Of a stretch of DNA of 7,970 bases, positions 1 through 7,970 are shown piece after piece (position 1 is the first letter of the stretch; each line of letters starts with the position of its first letter). The translations under genes were made by a program, and so were the position numbers. Below the pieces are notes generated by a model. That model searched no databases, was not told where the DNA came from, and was given only the letters and a program-made list of their open reading frames with translations. Source of the DNA: Methylococcaceae bacterium (lineage in GTDB: Bacteria; Pseudomonadota; Gammaproteobacteria; Methylococcales; Methylomonadaceae); the NCBI GenBank assembly GCA_947484105.1, contig CANKON010000061.1, positions 1 through 7,970 of the forward strand. Direction: 5' to 3'.

Positions 1-3000
1 AAACTATCAATTACCGCACGTTTAAACCTGAACGTGACGGGTTGTTTTGCGCCAAAATTTTCGGACCTGTTAGCGATTACGAATGTTTGTGCGGCAAATA
101 TAAACGCTTAAAACATCGCGGCGTAATCTGTGAAAAATGTGGCGTAGAAGTCACCCTGTCAAAAGTGCGCCGTGATCGTATGGGACACATTGATTTAGCT
201 AGTCCTGTCGCGCATATTTGGTTCTTAAAATCATTACCATCACGCATTGCATTATTGCTTGACATGACATTGCGTGAAATTGAGCGGGTGTTGTATTTTG
301 AATCATTTGTAATTTTAGACGCTGGCGACACATCGTTAACAAAAGGTGCATTATTAAGTGACGATGAATTTCAAGATTATTCTGAACAATTTGGCGATGA
401 TTTCACCGCAAAAATGGGTGCAGAAGCTATATATGAATTATTAAAGTCGATTGATTTAAAAGCTGAAGTTGAAATTTTAAAACAAGAAATCAACGCGACT
501 AGCTCAGAAACAAAAATTAAAAAATATGCAAAACGTCTCAAAGTGATGAGTGCGTTGCTTGCTTCAAACAATCGTCCAGAATGGATGATTTTGAACGTGT
601 TGCCTGTATTGCCGCCCGAATTGCGCCCGTTAGTGCCGCTTGATGGTGGACGTTTTGCGACGTCGGATTTGAACGATTTATATCGTCGTGTGATTAACCG
701 TAATAACCGTTTAAATCGTTTGTTAGATTTGAGTGCGCCTGACATTATCGTGCGTAACGAAAAACGGATGTTACAAGAATCGGTCGATGCGTTACTTGAT
801 AACGGTCGTCGTGGTCGTGCGATTACGGGGACAAATCGTCGTCCGTTGAAATCACTCGCTGACATGATTAAAGGCAAGCAAGGGCGTTTCCGTCAAAACT
901 TACTTGGAAAACGAGTCGATTATTCAGGTCGTTCAGTTATCGTGGTAGGTCCTTCGTTGCGTTTGCATCAATGTGGTTTGCCGAAAAAAATGGCGTTGGA
1001 ATTATTCAAACCATTTATTTTCAGTAAGTTGCAATTCCGTGGTTTAGCAACAACAATTAAAGCCGCGAAAAAAATGGTAGAGCGTGAAGGTGCGGAAGTT
1101 TGGGATATTCTTGAAGAAGTGATTCGCGAACATCCGATTCTGCTTAACCGTGCGCCGACTTTACACAGATTAGGGATTCAAGCTTTTGAACCAACTCTGA
1201 TTGAAGGTAAAGCAATTCAGTTGCATCCGTTGGTTTGTAGCGCGTTCAACGCTGACTTTGACGGTGATCAAATGGCGGTACACGTTCCATTGTCGATTGA
1301 AGCGCAATTAGAAGCGCGGACGTTGATGATGGCGACGAATAACATTTTATCTCCAGCGAATGGCGAACCCGTTATCAATCCATCGCAAGACGTGGTTTTG
1401 GGGCTTTATTTCATTAGTCGTGAAAAAGAAGATGCCGTAGGTAATGGCAGTATTTTTGTTAGCGTTGGTGAAGTGCATAGAGCATTGATGGAAAAATCAG
1501 TCGAGTTGCAATCTAAAATTGAGTTGCGAATTACTGAAAAAATGACTGACAAAGCGGGTGTCGTTACACATAAAACGCATCGTGTTAAAACAACTGTTGG
1601 GCGAGCATTGATTTGGGAAGTTATTCCTGAAGGAATGCCGTTTGAAAAAGTTAATTGCGACATGACGAAAAAGAATATCTCGAACTTGATTAACCACGGT
1701 TATCGTTACATGGGTAACAAAGATACGGTTATTTTGGCAGATCAGTTGATGTATTTGGGATTCAAATATGCGACTCGCTCTGGCATTTCATTCGGTATCG
1801 AAGACATGGTGATTCCAGCTAAAAAAGGCGACATTCTTGCCGCTTCAAACGCGGAAGTGAACGAAATTCAACGTCAATATAGCGAAGGGTTAGTTACTGA
1901 CGGCGAACGTTATAACAAAGTTGTTGATATTTGGTCACACGCAAACGATAGAATTGCTGACGTAATGATGAAAGGTTTGGGTAAAGAACCTTATATTGAC
2001 GAAAATGGCGATACTAAAGAACAAAAATCATTTAACTCTGTCTTTATGATGGCGGATTCGGGTGCTAGGGGTTCAGCGGCACAGATTCGGCAGTTAGCAG
2101 GGATGCGTGGTTTGATGGCAAAACCAGACGGTTCGATTATTGAAACGCCGATTACGGCTAACTTCCGCGAAGGTTTAGACGTTTTGCAATACTTTATTTC
2201 GACTCACGGAGCGCGTAAAGGTTTAGCTGATACGGCGTTAAAAACCGCGAATTCGGGTTATTTGACTCGTCGTTTAGTGGATGTTGCTCAAGATTTAATT
2301 ATCAGTTCAAAAGATTGCGGCACAAGTAATGGCTTGTCGATGACCCCGATTATTGATGGTGTCAACGTTGTTGAATCGTTATCGGAGCGAGTTCTTGGAC
2401 GAGTTGCAGCCATTGATATTATGGATAAATCAGGTGAGCATATTGTGGCACCACGAGGAACATTCCTTGATGAAGATTGGGTGTTAAAACTCGAACAAAA
2501 CGCCATTGATCACGTTATCGTGCGTTCGATTATCACTTGCGAAAGTCGTCATGGTGTTTGTGCTGCGTGTTACGGACGCGATTTGGGTCGTGGACATTTA
2601 ATAAATATCGGTGAAGCTGTGGGCGTTATCGCAGCACAATCGATTGGTGAACCTGGTACGCAGTTAACAATGCGAACGTTCCATATTGGTGGTGCAGCTT
2701 CGCGTGACGTGGCGATTAGTAAAGTTGAAGTTAAATCCGAAGGTACACTTCGTTTAAGTAACTTGAAAAGTGTTGTCAATCGCGAAGGAAATCTTGTTGC
2801 TGTATCTCGTTCTGGCGAAGTTGTTGTAATGGATGAATACGGACGTGAGCGAGAACGTTATAAAATTCCTTACGGTTCGGTAATTTCTAAAAAAGAAGGC
2901 GAGCATGTTAACGTCGGTGACACTATCGTAACGTGGGATCCATTTACACATCCAGTTATCACGGAAGTAGATGGTCTTATTGAAATGAAAGATTTCATTG

Positions 3001-4088
3001 AAGGCGTAACAGTTCAAAAGCAATCAGATGAAATTACGGGCTTGAGTTCAGAAGTTGTTATTGATCCAAAACAACGTGGTAGTGCAGGTAAAGAACTTCG
3101 TCCTATGGTAAAACTGTTAGATGCGAATGGCGGCACTATTTATCTTCCAGGAACGGAAATCGCAGCGCAGTATTTCTTGCCAGCAGGTGCGATTGCTAGC
3201 ATTAAAAACGGTGGTGAAGTAAAAATTGGTGACGTATTAGCACGTATTCCACAAGAATCGAGTAAAACTCGTGATATTACAGGTGGTTTACCGCGCGTTG
3301 CTGATTTGTTTGAAGCACGAAAAACCAAAGATCCTGCAATTTTGGCAGAAGCGACAGGTACAATTTCGTTTGGTAAAGAAACTAAAGGCAAGCAACGCGT
3401 TTCTATTACCGATGCAAACGGTGAAGTATTTGAAACGTTAATTCCTAAATGGCGGCACATTACCGTTTTCGAAGGTGAGCAAGTTGAAAAAGGTGAAACG
3501 ATTGCAGAGGGTGAATTGACGCCGCATGATATTTTACGTTTGCGTGGTGTTGAAGAATTGGCGAATTATTTGGTCAAGGAAATTCAGGATGTGTACCGTT
3601 TGCAAGGTGTAAAAATCAACGATAAACACATTGAAGCGATTATTCGTCAGATGTTGCGAAAGGTTGAAATCACCGCAGGCGGTGATACCTGTTTCTTAAA
3701 AGGGGAACAGGTTGAACGTGCTGCAATGCGTGAAGAAAATGATCGTATTGAAGCGGCAGGTAAAATTCCAGCAAGTTATGAATCGATTTTATTAGGAATT
3801 ACTAAAGCGTCGTTAGCGACGGAATCGTTTATTTCAGCGGCTTCATTCCAAGAAACGACACGGGTTTTAACTGACGCCGCCGTTCGTGGTTTAAGCGATA
3901 ATTTGTTGGGATTGAAGGAGAATGTGATTGTAGGTCGCTTGATTCCTGCAGGAACTGGTTTGGCATACCACGAAGGTAGGCGGCAACGTTTTGCTCAACA
4001 GTCGGAGCAAATAATTGAACTAGATTCTGCTGCTGCAATTGATGTTGATGATGTCGAAGAGCAATTAAAGCAAGCATTGAACATTTGA
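1..4088 (+). CDS. rpoC: RNA polymerase beta' subunit RpoC, 5'-truncated by the window edge
   Basis: Largest subunit of the bacterial RNA polymerase core; with beta it forms the active site and the DNA clamp. The reading frame is open from base 3 ([13 protein letters not shown]), matching E. coli RpoC from about residue 43, so roughly 42 N-terminal residues lie upstream; 1361 residues are present. The internal TTG/ATG codons near the edge are not the start. Visible landmarks, in E. coli numbering: N-terminal zinc site C70, C72, C85, C88 (bases 84-140); clamp helices rich in RNNRL and NEKRM; catalytic NADFDGD with D460, D462, D464 (bases 1248-1268); second zinc site C814, C888, C895, C898 (bases 2316-2570); trigger loop with M932, R933 and H936 (to base 2684), followed by the long trigger-loop insertion typical of proteobacteria. 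All these sites fall exactly where E. coli numbering predicts, so there is no net indel over residues 43-898. Only the acidic C-terminal tail diverges; implied full length is about 1403 versus 1407 residues in E. coli. rpoB is expected just upstream. Confidence 0.99.
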   Translation, partial: TINYRTFKPERDGLFCAKIFGPVSDYECLCGKYKRLKHRGVICEKCGVEVTLSKVRRDRMGHIDLASPVAHIWFLKSLPSRIALLLDMTLREIERVLYFESFVILDAGDTSLTKGALLSDDEFQDYSEQFGDDFTAKMGAEAIYELLKSIDLKAEVEILKQEINATSSETKIKKYAKRLKVMSALLASNNRPEWMILNVLPVLPPELRPLVPLDGGRFATSDLNDLYRRVINRNNRLNRLLDLSAPDIIVRNEKRMLQESVDALLDNGRRGRAITGTNRRPLKSLADMIKGKQGRFRQNLLGKRVDYSGRSVIVVGPSLRLHQCGLPKKMALELFKPFIFSKLQFRGLATTIKAAKKMVEREGAEVWDILEEVIREHPILLNRAPTLHRLGIQAFEPTLIEGKAIQLHPLVCSAFNADFDGDQMAVHVPLSIEAQLEARTLMMATNNILSPANGEPVINPSQDVVLGLYFISREKEDAVGNGSIFVSVGEVHRALMEKSVELQSKIELRITEKMTDKAGVVTHKTHRVKTTVGRALIWEVIPEGMPFEKVNCDMTKKNISNLINHGYRYMGNKDTVILADQLMYLGFKYATRSGISFGIEDMVIPAKKGDILAASNAEVNEIQRQYSEGLVTDGERYNKVVDIWSHANDRIADVMMKGLGKEPYIDENGDTKEQKSFNSVFMMADSGARGSAAQIRQLAGMRGLMAKPDGSIIETPITANFREGLDVLQYFISTHGARKGLADTALKTANSGYLTRRLVDVAQDLIISSKDCGTSNGLSMTPIIDGVNVVESLSERVLGRVAAIDIMDKSGEHIVAPRGTFLDEDWVLKLEQNAIDHVIVRSIITCESRHGVCAACYGRDLGRGHLINIGEAVGVIAAQSIGEPGTQLTMRTFHIGGAASRDVAISKVEVKSEGTLRLSNLKSVVNREGNLVAVSRSGEVVVMDEYGRERERYKIPYGSVISKKEGEHVNVGDTIVTWDPFTHPVITEVDGLIEMKDFIEGVTVQKQSDEITGLSSEVVIDPKQRGSAGKELRPMVKLLDANGGTIYLPGTEIAAQYFLPAGAIASIKNGGEVKIGDVLARIPQESSKTRDITGGLPRVADLFEARKTKDPAILAEATGTISFGKETKGKQRVSITDANGEVFETLIPKWRHITVFEGEQVEKGETIAEGELTPHDILRLRGVEELANYLVKEIQDVYRLQGVKINDKHIEAIIRQMLRKVEITAGGDTCFLKGEQVERAAMREENDRIEAAGKIPASYESILLGITKASLATESFISAASFQETTRVLTDAAVRGLSDNLLGLKENVIVGRLIPAGTGLAYHEGRRQRFAQQSEQIIELDSAAAIDVDDVEEQLKQALNI

Positions 4089-4099
4089 AACATTTAGGC

Positions 4100-4128
4100 T
4101 TGACCTAGTGTTAAATAGTCAGTATCAT
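4100..4128 (+). promoter_or_regulatory. Predicted sigma70-type promoter for the str genes (rpsL-rpsG-fusA-tuf)
   Basis: A -35 box TTGACC (4100-4105, five of six to TTGACA) and a -10 box TATCAT (4123-4128, five of six to TATAAT) are separated by exactly 17 bases. This sits 12 bases after the rpoC stop and points at rpsL. A start site near 4135 would give a leader of about 90 bases. The bases between the -10 box and that start (GACCAGC) are G/C-rich for this AT-rich region, which is the kind of discriminator associated with stringent control of ribosomal protein promoters; that regulatory reading is inference. No convincing terminator was seen before it, so it would supplement rather than replace read-through from rpoBC. 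Confidence 0.65.
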
Positions 4129-4134
4129 GACCAG

Positions 4135-4225
4135 CTACAGTCAGCTATTGTGCTTTAACTTAAAGCCACCTAGTACCGTCCTAGCAGGTTGTGAACGGGA
4201 AGTTAAAATAATTTTGGAGTGAAAT
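4135..4225 (+). promoter_or_regulatory. rpsL 5' leader with candidate alternative RNA structure
   Basis: This is the predicted untranslated leader of rpsL. One local hairpin is GCTTTA (4152-4157) with TAAAGC (4161-4166) over a three-base loop, extendable by two pairs across a bulged C4167 (4150-4169). The same left arm, TTTAACTT (4154-4161), is also perfectly complementary over eight bases to AAGTTAAA (4200-4207), nine bases ahead of the GGAG ribosome binding site. The two pairings exclude each other. Inside the longer pairing a small stem could form from CCGT (4176-4179) with ACGG (4195-4198), continued by CCT (4180-4182) with AGG (4186-4188). This could be an autoregulatory leader bound by a str-encoded ribosomal protein, but no known leader family was recognised and the helices are short and AU-rich. 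The pairings are seen; the function is inferred. Confidence 0.4.
4216..4219 (+). promoter_or_regulatory. Ribosome binding site of rpsL
   Basis: GGAG, continuing as GGAGTGA, lies six bases before the ATG at 4226. It is the best-placed Shine-Dalgarno sequence among the four gene starts in the window and fits strong initiation of the first str cistron. It is close downstream of the AAGTTAAA arm of the leader, so structure there could influence its access. Confidence 0.85.
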
Positions 4226-4600
4226 ATGGCAACGATCAATCAATTGGTTCGCAAGCCTCGAGCTAAAAAAATAGAAAAAAGTAATGTTCCCGCTTTGGAA
4301 GCGTGTCCACAGCGTCGTGGTGTTTGCACTCGTGTTTATACAACAACACCTAAAAAACCAAACTCAGCTCTTAGAAAAGTAGCTCGTGTTCGATTGACGA
4401 ATGGTGCTGAAGTTAGTAGTTACATCGGTGGTGAAGGTCATAATTTACAAGAGCATTCCGTGGTTTTGATTCGCGGTGGTCGTGTAAAGGATTTACCAGG
4501 TGTTCGGTATCACGTTGTACGAGGTAGCTTAGATGCTTCTGGTGTAAATAACAGAAAATGTGGTCGTTCTAAATACGGAACTAAACGTCCTAAAGGTTAA
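4226..4600 (+). CDS. rpsL: 30S ribosomal protein S12
   Basis: S12 sits at the 30S decoding centre beside the 530 loop and helix 44 of 16S rRNA and influences tRNA selection accuracy. The product is 124 residues, the same length as E. coli S12, and collinear from [15 protein letters not shown] to the basic [11 protein letters not shown] end. The decoding-centre segment [13 protein letters not shown] carries K43, and the second hotspot [14 protein letters not shown] carries K88 and D89 (numbered from Met1). These are the wild-type residues whose substitution is known to give streptomycin resistance, so this allele looks streptomycin-sensitive at rpsL. D89 is also the residue that RimO methylthiolates in E. 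coli. The ATG start is supported by the family N-terminus and by GGAG six bases upstream. It is the first cistron after the predicted promoter and ends 11 bases before rpsG. Confidence 0.99.
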   Translation: MATINQLVRKPRAKKIEKSNVPALEACPQRRGVCTRVYTTTPKKPNSALRKVARVRLTNGAEVSSYIGGEGHNLQEHSVVLIRGGRVKDLPGVRYHVVRGSLDASGVNNRKCGRSKYGTKRPKG

Positions 4601-4605
4601 TTGGT
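4594..4605 (+). repeat. 12-base direct repeat, copy 1 (rpsL/rpsG junction)
   Basis: AGGTTAATTGGT spans the end of rpsL, including its stop codon, and the first bases of the gap before rpsG. An identical copy lies at 5084-5095 in the rpsG/fusA gap. The copies end six and four bases before the next start codon respectively. A shared 12-mer somewhere in 8 kb is not rare by chance; the matching placement is what is notable. It may be a shared translation-initiation or coupling element, or coincidence. Confidence 0.45.
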
Positions 4606-4611
4606 AAATAA

Positions 4612-5082
4612 ATGTCAAGAAGAAGAGTAGCTACAAAAAGAGAAATCATTCCAGATCCACGATTCGGCAGCGTTATGTTGACCAAATTTATGAATATGAT
4701 TATGGAAAGCGGCAAGAAGTCAGTTGCCGAAAGTATTATTTATGGCGCGTTGGATACAATCGAACGCAAAGGTCATGAAGCACCGTTAGATATTCTTTCT
4801 AAAGCATTAGAAAACGTTCAGCCTCGCGTGGAGGTTAAATCCCGCCGTGTTGGTGGTGCAACGTATCAAGTGCCAGTAGAGGTTCGTCCAGCACGTCGGT
4901 TGGCATTGTCAATGCGTTGGTTGATTGACGCATCTCGTAAAAGAAACGAGCGTACAATGGCGGCTAAATTGGCAGGTGAATTATTGGATGCGTTTGAAAG
5001 TCGCGGCTCTGCTGTGAAAAAACGCGAAGATACTCATCGTATGGCTGAAGCGAATAAAGCATTCTCGCATTACCGTTGGTAA
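4612..5082 (+). CDS. rpsG: 30S ribosomal protein S7
   Basis: S7 is a primary binder of the 3' major domain of 16S rRNA; it nucleates 30S head assembly and lines the E site. In E. coli it also represses its own operon. The product has 156 residues, the usual bacterial length. It opens [20 protein letters not shown], has the conserved central block [20 protein letters not shown] (about residues 74-93), then a basic helix [16 protein letters not shown], and ends [21 protein letters not shown]. Nothing is truncated or missing. The ATG at 4612 is fixed by this N-terminus. There is no strong ribosome binding site at normal spacing: AAAGG at 4592-4596 is 15 bases away and lies inside rpsL. Initiation by coupling to rpsL translation is therefore plausible (inference). 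Confidence 0.99.
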   Translation: MSRRRVATKREIIPDPRFGSVMLTKFMNMIMESGKKSVAESIIYGALDTIERKGHEAPLDILSKALENVQPRVEVKSRRVGGATYQVPVEVRPARRLALSMRWLIDASRKRNERTMAAKLAGELLDAFESRGSAVKKREDTHRMAEANKAFSHYRW

Positions 5083-5083
5083 T

Positions 5084-5095
5084 AGGTTAATTGGT
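5084..5095 (+). repeat. 12-base direct repeat, copy 2 (rpsG/fusA junction)
   Basis: Second exact copy of AGGTTAATTGGT, starting two bases after the rpsG stop and ending four bases before the fusA GTG. It overlaps the only Shine-Dalgarno-like bases available to fusA. Unlike copy 1 it lies wholly outside coding sequence, so its identity is not explained by protein constraint. Confidence 0.45.
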
Positions 5096-5102
5096 CGTTG
5101 TG
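5084..5102 (+). promoter_or_regulatory. Start region of fusA: weak ribosome binding site and GTG start choice
   Basis: TAGG ending at 5086 is the only Shine-Dalgarno-like element here. It is 13 bases from the GTG at 5100 and only four from an in-frame TTG at 5091. The family N-terminus is M-A-R-x-T-P-I, which the GTG start gives exactly ([14 protein letters not shown]), whereas TTG would add three extra residues (VVV when internal). I therefore choose GTG. The poor signal and 17-base gap after the rpsG stop suggest coupled translation. Confidence 0.7.
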
Positions 5103-7196
5103 GCACGCAAAACACCGATAGGAAAATATCGTAATATCGGCATCATGGCTCACATTGATGCTGGTAAAACCACGACGACTGAGCGAATTTTGTATTACGC
5201 GGGTGTCTCTCACAAAATGGGGGAAGTTCATGACGGTGCTGCTGTTATGGATTGGATGGTGCAAGAACAAGAGCGCGGCATAACAATTACGTCAGCTGCA
5301 ACAACTTGTTTTTGGAGTGGGATGCGGGGTCAATATGATCAGCATCGTATTAATATCATCGACACACCTGGACACGTTGACTTTACAATCGAAGTTGAGC
5401 GATCGTTACGAGTTTTAGATGGGGCATGTGCGGTTTTATGTGCAGTTGGTGGCGTTGAGCCACAATCTGAAACCGTTTGGCGACAAGCTGATAAATATGA
5501 AGTTCCCCGATTAGCATTTGTTAATAAAATGGATCGTGTTGGTGCTGATTTTTTCGGCACGGTTGATCAGATAAAAACTCGTTTAGTGGCAAATCCTGTT
5601 TTGTTGCAGTTGCCAATCGGCAAAGAAGATAGTTTTAAAGGTGTTATTGATCTTGTTAGTATGAAAGCCGTTTATTGGCATGATGCAAACATGGGAACCA
5701 CTTTTGACGAATTAGATATTCCAGCTGATTTAGTTTTTGAAGCTGAAAAATGGCGTGAGGCTCTAATAGAGGCTGCAGCTGATGTTAGTGAAGAGTTAAC
5801 AGATAAATACCTTGAAACAGGTAGTTTAACCAACGAAGAAATTAAATTTGCTATTCGTGTTTTAACGATTGCAAATAAAATTGTTCCTGTTTTTTGTGGG
5901 ACAGCTTTTAAAAATAAAGGTGTTCAAGCGTTACTTGATGCAGTAATTGATTATTTGCCAGCACCCACAGATATAAAGCCTGTTCAGGGTATTTTGGCAG
6001 ATGGTGTTTCTGATTCTGTCAGAGTTGCTAGTGATGCTGAACCTTTTTCGGCATTGGCGTTCAAAATCGCAACTGATCCTTTTGTTGGTGTGCTAACATT
6101 TTTTAGAGTCTATTCTGGTATTTTAGCGACAGGCGACACTATTTTTAACGCTACGAAAATGAAGCGTGAACGCATTGGTAAAATCGTTCAATTACACGCT
6201 AACAGTCGTGAAGAAGTAAAAGAAGTTTTTGCAGGTGATATTGCGGCAATTATCGGTTTGAAAGATGTCACAACAGGTGACACACTTTGCGATATTAAAG
6301 AACCGATTATTTTGGAAAAAATTATCTTTCCAGAGCCTGTTATTTCGATTGCGATTGAGCCAAAAACGAAAGCAGACGAAGATAAAATGACGGCGGCTTT
6401 AGAGCGTTTAGCGCAAGAAGATCCGTCATTTAAAACAAGTGTTGATGCAGATTCAGGGCAATTAGTTATTTCTGGAATGGGTGAGTTGCATTTAGATATT
6501 ATTGTAGATCGCATGAAGCGCGAATTTAATGTTGATGCAAGTGTTGGCTCTCCCCAAGTTGCTTATCGTGAAACAATTGGTTCTGTCTTCGAACAAGAAA
6601 CCGAATTTTCGCGTCAAATGGGAGCAAAATCGCAGTATGCTCACATTAAGTTAAGACTAGAGCCACTAGAACGTGGTTTAGGCTATGAATTTGTAAGTGA
6701 TATTCCAAAAGGATCTGTACCTGCTGAATACATTCAATCAGTTGATAAAGGAATTCAAGATCAGCTTCGAGGTGGTATTTTAGCTGGTTATCCTGTTTTA
6801 GATGTGAAGGCAACATTGTTTGAAGGTTCTTATCACGATGTTGATTCGAATGAATCTGCTTTCCGTACAGCGGGAGCGATGTGTTTTAGGGAAGGGGCTA
6901 AAAATGCCACTCCCACTTTGTTAGAGCCAATGATGCGTGTTGAAGTAACCACTCCTGATGATTATATGGGAGATGTTGTTGGTGATATTAGTAAGCGACG
7001 CGGTGTTATTCAATCAATGAAAGACAGTGCGTCAGCAAAAATGATTAACTGCGAAGTGCCGTTGTCGGAAATGTTTGGTTATGCCACCGATTTGCGTTCT
7101 TTGTCGCAAGGGCGAGCAACGTACAGTATGCAGTTTGAAAAATACAGTGAAGTGCCGTCGCATATTGCTGAAACAATCATTAAAAGATTTTTATAA
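5100..7196 (+). CDS. fusA: Translation elongation factor G
   Basis: GTPase that drives tRNA-mRNA translocation after peptide bond formation and, with RRF, ribosome recycling. Length is 698 residues from the GTG, against about 704 in E. coli. The G domain shows the P-loop AHIDAGKT (17-24), switch I with [19 protein letters not shown] (88-92) and NKMD (142-145), at the same numbers as E. coli, then CGTAFKNKG. Domain II includes [17 protein letters not shown] and the [10 protein letters not shown] end; domain III includes [17 protein letters not shown] and [18 protein letters not shown]; domain IV keeps the tip loop [10 protein letters not shown]; domain V has [19 protein letters not shown] and [11 protein letters not shown]. 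Oddity: the domain IV tip segment normally written GGRGQY is GAKSQY here (508-513, bases 6621-6638), and nearby GGVIPxEYI is KGSVPAEYI. Domains I-III and V look ordinary. The position between rpsG and tuf identifies it as the main EF-G rather than a paralogue. Some rarer codons (CTA, AGA, AGG, GGA) are more visible than in tuf. Confidence 0.98.
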   Translation: MARKTPIGKYRNIGIMAHIDAGKTTTTERILYYAGVSHKMGEVHDGAAVMDWMVQEQERGITITSAATTCFWSGMRGQYDQHRINIIDTPGHVDFTIEVERSLRVLDGACAVLCAVGGVEPQSETVWRQADKYEVPRLAFVNKMDRVGADFFGTVDQIKTRLVANPVLLQLPIGKEDSFKGVIDLVSMKAVYWHDANMGTTFDELDIPADLVFEAEKWREALIEAAADVSEELTDKYLETGSLTNEEIKFAIRVLTIANKIVPVFCGTAFKNKGVQALLDAVIDYLPAPTDIKPVQGILADGVSDSVRVASDAEPFSALAFKIATDPFVGVLTFFRVYSGILATGDTIFNATKMKRERIGKIVQLHANSREEVKEVFAGDIAAIIGLKDVTTGDTLCDIKEPIILEKIIFPEPVISIAIEPKTKADEDKMTAALERLAQEDPSFKTSVDADSGQLVISGMGELHLDIIVDRMKREFNVDASVGSPQVAYRETIGSVFEQETEFSRQMGAKSQYAHIKLRLEPLERGLGYEFVSDIPKGSVPAEYIQSVDKGIQDQLRGGILAGYPVLDVKATLFEGSYHDVDSNESAFRTAGAMCFREGAKNATPTLLEPMMRVEVTTPDDYMGDVVGDISKRRGVIQSMKDSASAKMINCEVPLSEMFGYATDLRSLSQGRATYSMQFEKYSEVPSHIAETIIKRFL

Positions 7197-7211
7197 ATTT
7201 GAATTATTTTT

Positions 7212-7217
7212 AAGGTG
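7212..7217 (+). promoter_or_regulatory. Ribosome binding site of tuf
   Basis: AAGGTG lies six bases before the ATG at 7224, in the 27-base gap after the fusA stop. Sequence and spacing are good, in keeping with independent strong initiation of EF-Tu, usually the most abundant product of this operon. Confidence 0.8.
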
Positions 7218-7223
7218 TAACTC

Positions 7224-7970
7224 ATGGCTAAAGAAAAATTTTCGCGTAGCAAACCCCACGTTAACGTCGGCACAATCGGTCACGTTGATCATGGTAAAAC
7301 TACTTTAACAGCGGCACTAACAACCGTTATGGCTAAATTGCACGGTGGTGCAGTAAAAGCGTTTGATCAAATTGATAACGCACCAGAAGAAAGAGCGCGT
7401 GGTATTACCATTGCAACTTCGCACGTTGAATATGAATCACCAAACCGTCATTACGCTCACGTTGACTGCCCAGGTCACGCCGATTATGTAAAAAACATGA
7501 TTACAGGGGCGGCACAAATGGATGGTGCTATTTTGGTTTGTTCAGCTGCTGACGGTCCAATGCCACAAACTCGTGAACACATTTTGTTGTCACGTCAAGT
7601 TGGTGTTCCATATATCGTTGTTTTCTTAAATAAAGCGGATATGGTTGATGACGAAGAGTTAATTGAATTGGTTGAAATGGAAATTCGTGAATTATTAGAT
7701 ATGTACGAATTCCCAGGCGATGACACTCCAATCATCCGTGGTTCAGCGTTGTTAGCATTGCAAGGTGACGAAAGCCCAATCGGCGCACCATCAGTGATCA
7801 AATTAGTTGAAGCGTTAGATTCTTATATTCCATTGCCAGAACGTGCTGTTGACGGCGCATTTTTAATGCCAATCGAAGACGTGTTCTCGATTTCAGGTCG
7901 TGGTACAGTTGTTACAGGTCGTATCGAACGCGGTGTAATTAAAGTTGGTCAAGAAGTTGAAATCGTTGGT
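7224..7970 (+). CDS. tuf: Translation elongation factor Tu, 3'-truncated by the window edge
   Basis: GTPase that carries aminoacyl-tRNA to the ribosomal A site. The frame is open from ATG 7224 to the last base: 249 of the usual 394-396 residues, so the G domain and the beginning of domain 2 are present and the rest lies outside. Seen: GHVDHGKT P-loop (19-26), switch I ending [15 protein letters not shown] with T62, DCPGH (81-85) with catalytic H85, NKAD (136-139), GSAL (173-176), then domain 2 beginning around the [25 protein letters not shown] stretch. NKAD replaces the NKCD of E. coli; both are common. The wording [21 protein letters not shown] and [12 protein letters not shown] resembles beta- and non-enteric gammaproteobacterial EF-Tu. 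Codon choice looks strongly biased to GGT, CGT and GTT, as expected for high expression. Many proteobacteria have a second tuf copy; one window cannot tell. Confidence 0.99.
   Translation, partial: MAKEKFSRSKPHVNVGTIGHVDHGKTTLTAALTTVMAKLHGGAVKAFDQIDNAPEERARGITIATSHVEYESPNRHYAHVDCPGHADYVKNMITGAAQMDGAILVCSAADGPMPQTREHILLSRQVGVPYIVVFLNKADMVDDEELIELVEMEIRELLDMYEFPGDDTPIIRGSALLALQGDESPIGAPSVIKLVEALDSYIPLPERAVDGAFLMPIEDVFSISGRGTVVTGRIERGVIKVGQEVEIVG

Noticed and set aside
377..877. 166-codon open frame on the minus strand inside rpoC
   Set aside because: It is fully antisense to a highly conserved part of rpoC, has a Ser/Arg/Asn-rich composition typical of a reverse-strand shadow, and resembles no family I know.
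3140..3460. 106-codon minus-strand frame inside rpoC, and similar minus-strand frames in fusA (such as 6188-6514)
   Set aside because: All are antisense to conserved protein segments and read as Ser/Ile-rich shadows with no recognisable domains.
4150..4175. Intrinsic terminator after rpoC
   Set aside because: The GCTTTA/TAAAGC hairpin is AU-rich and is followed by CACCTAGTA rather than a T-run, so it does not look like a terminator.
4204..4209. TAAAAT as a second -10 box close to rpsL
   Set aside because: There is no -35-like hexamer at 16-18 bases upstream (CTAGCA sits there), and a start just after it would leave almost no leader.
5091..5093. TTG at 5091 as the fusA start
   Set aside because: It would add three residues ahead of the conserved MAR-TPI N-terminus and is only four bases from the AGG; the GTG at 5100 fits the family exactly.
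7192..7197. TATAAA at the end of fusA as a -10 box for a separate tuf promoter
   Set aside because: No acceptable -35 box lies 16-18 bases upstream; the nearest candidate, TTGCTG at 7165-7170, is 21 bases away. The bases also encode the fusA C-terminus and stop.
7075..7308. 77-codon plus-strand open frame across the fusA/tuf junction
   Set aside because: It overlaps the certain fusA end and tuf start in another frame, and its translation is low-complexity and unlike any known protein.

Overview
This window is a core housekeeping block from a proteobacterium: the 3' part of rpoC (RNA polymerase beta' subunit) followed on the same strand by rpsL (S12), rpsG (S7), fusA (EF-G) and the 5' part of tuf (EF-Tu). 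Every long gene has a close E. coli counterpart. RpoC carries the two zinc sites, the catalytic aspartate loop and the long insertion inside the trigger loop that is typical of the proteobacterial enzyme. The DNA is moderately AT-rich. The direct junction of the rpo block to the str block, together with EF-Tu wording such as the VCSAADGP and DGAFLMP segments, fits a gammaproteobacterium. A sulfur-oxidising Thiotrichales/Beggiatoaceae-type organism is my best guess, but that is from memory of related proteins and is weak.

Layout: 1-4088 rpoC (about 42 N-terminal codons missing); 4089-4225 a 137-base gap holding a good sigma70-type promoter, a leader with competing RNA pairings, and the rpsL ribosome binding site; 4226-4600 rpsL; an 11-base gap; 4612-5082 rpsG; a 17-base gap; 5100-7196 fusA with a GTG start; a 27-base gap; 7224-7970 tuf, cut by the window end after 249 codons. 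No stretch above 137 bases lacks a gene. I see no RNA gene, mobile element, CRISPR array or attachment site.

The genes form one gene-expression unit: RpoC transcribes, S12 and S7 build the 30S decoding and E/P-site regions, EF-Tu delivers aminoacyl-tRNA and EF-G translocates. I see no convincing intrinsic terminator after rpoC, so the str genes may be read both from upstream rpoBC transcription and from the promoter in the 137-base gap.

I found no new biological system. The points most worth a second look are the rpsL leader (promoter plus mutually exclusive helices), the loss of space for an E. coli-type S7 control element between rpsL and rpsG, and an EF-G whose domain IV tip loop departs from the usual GGRGQ wording.
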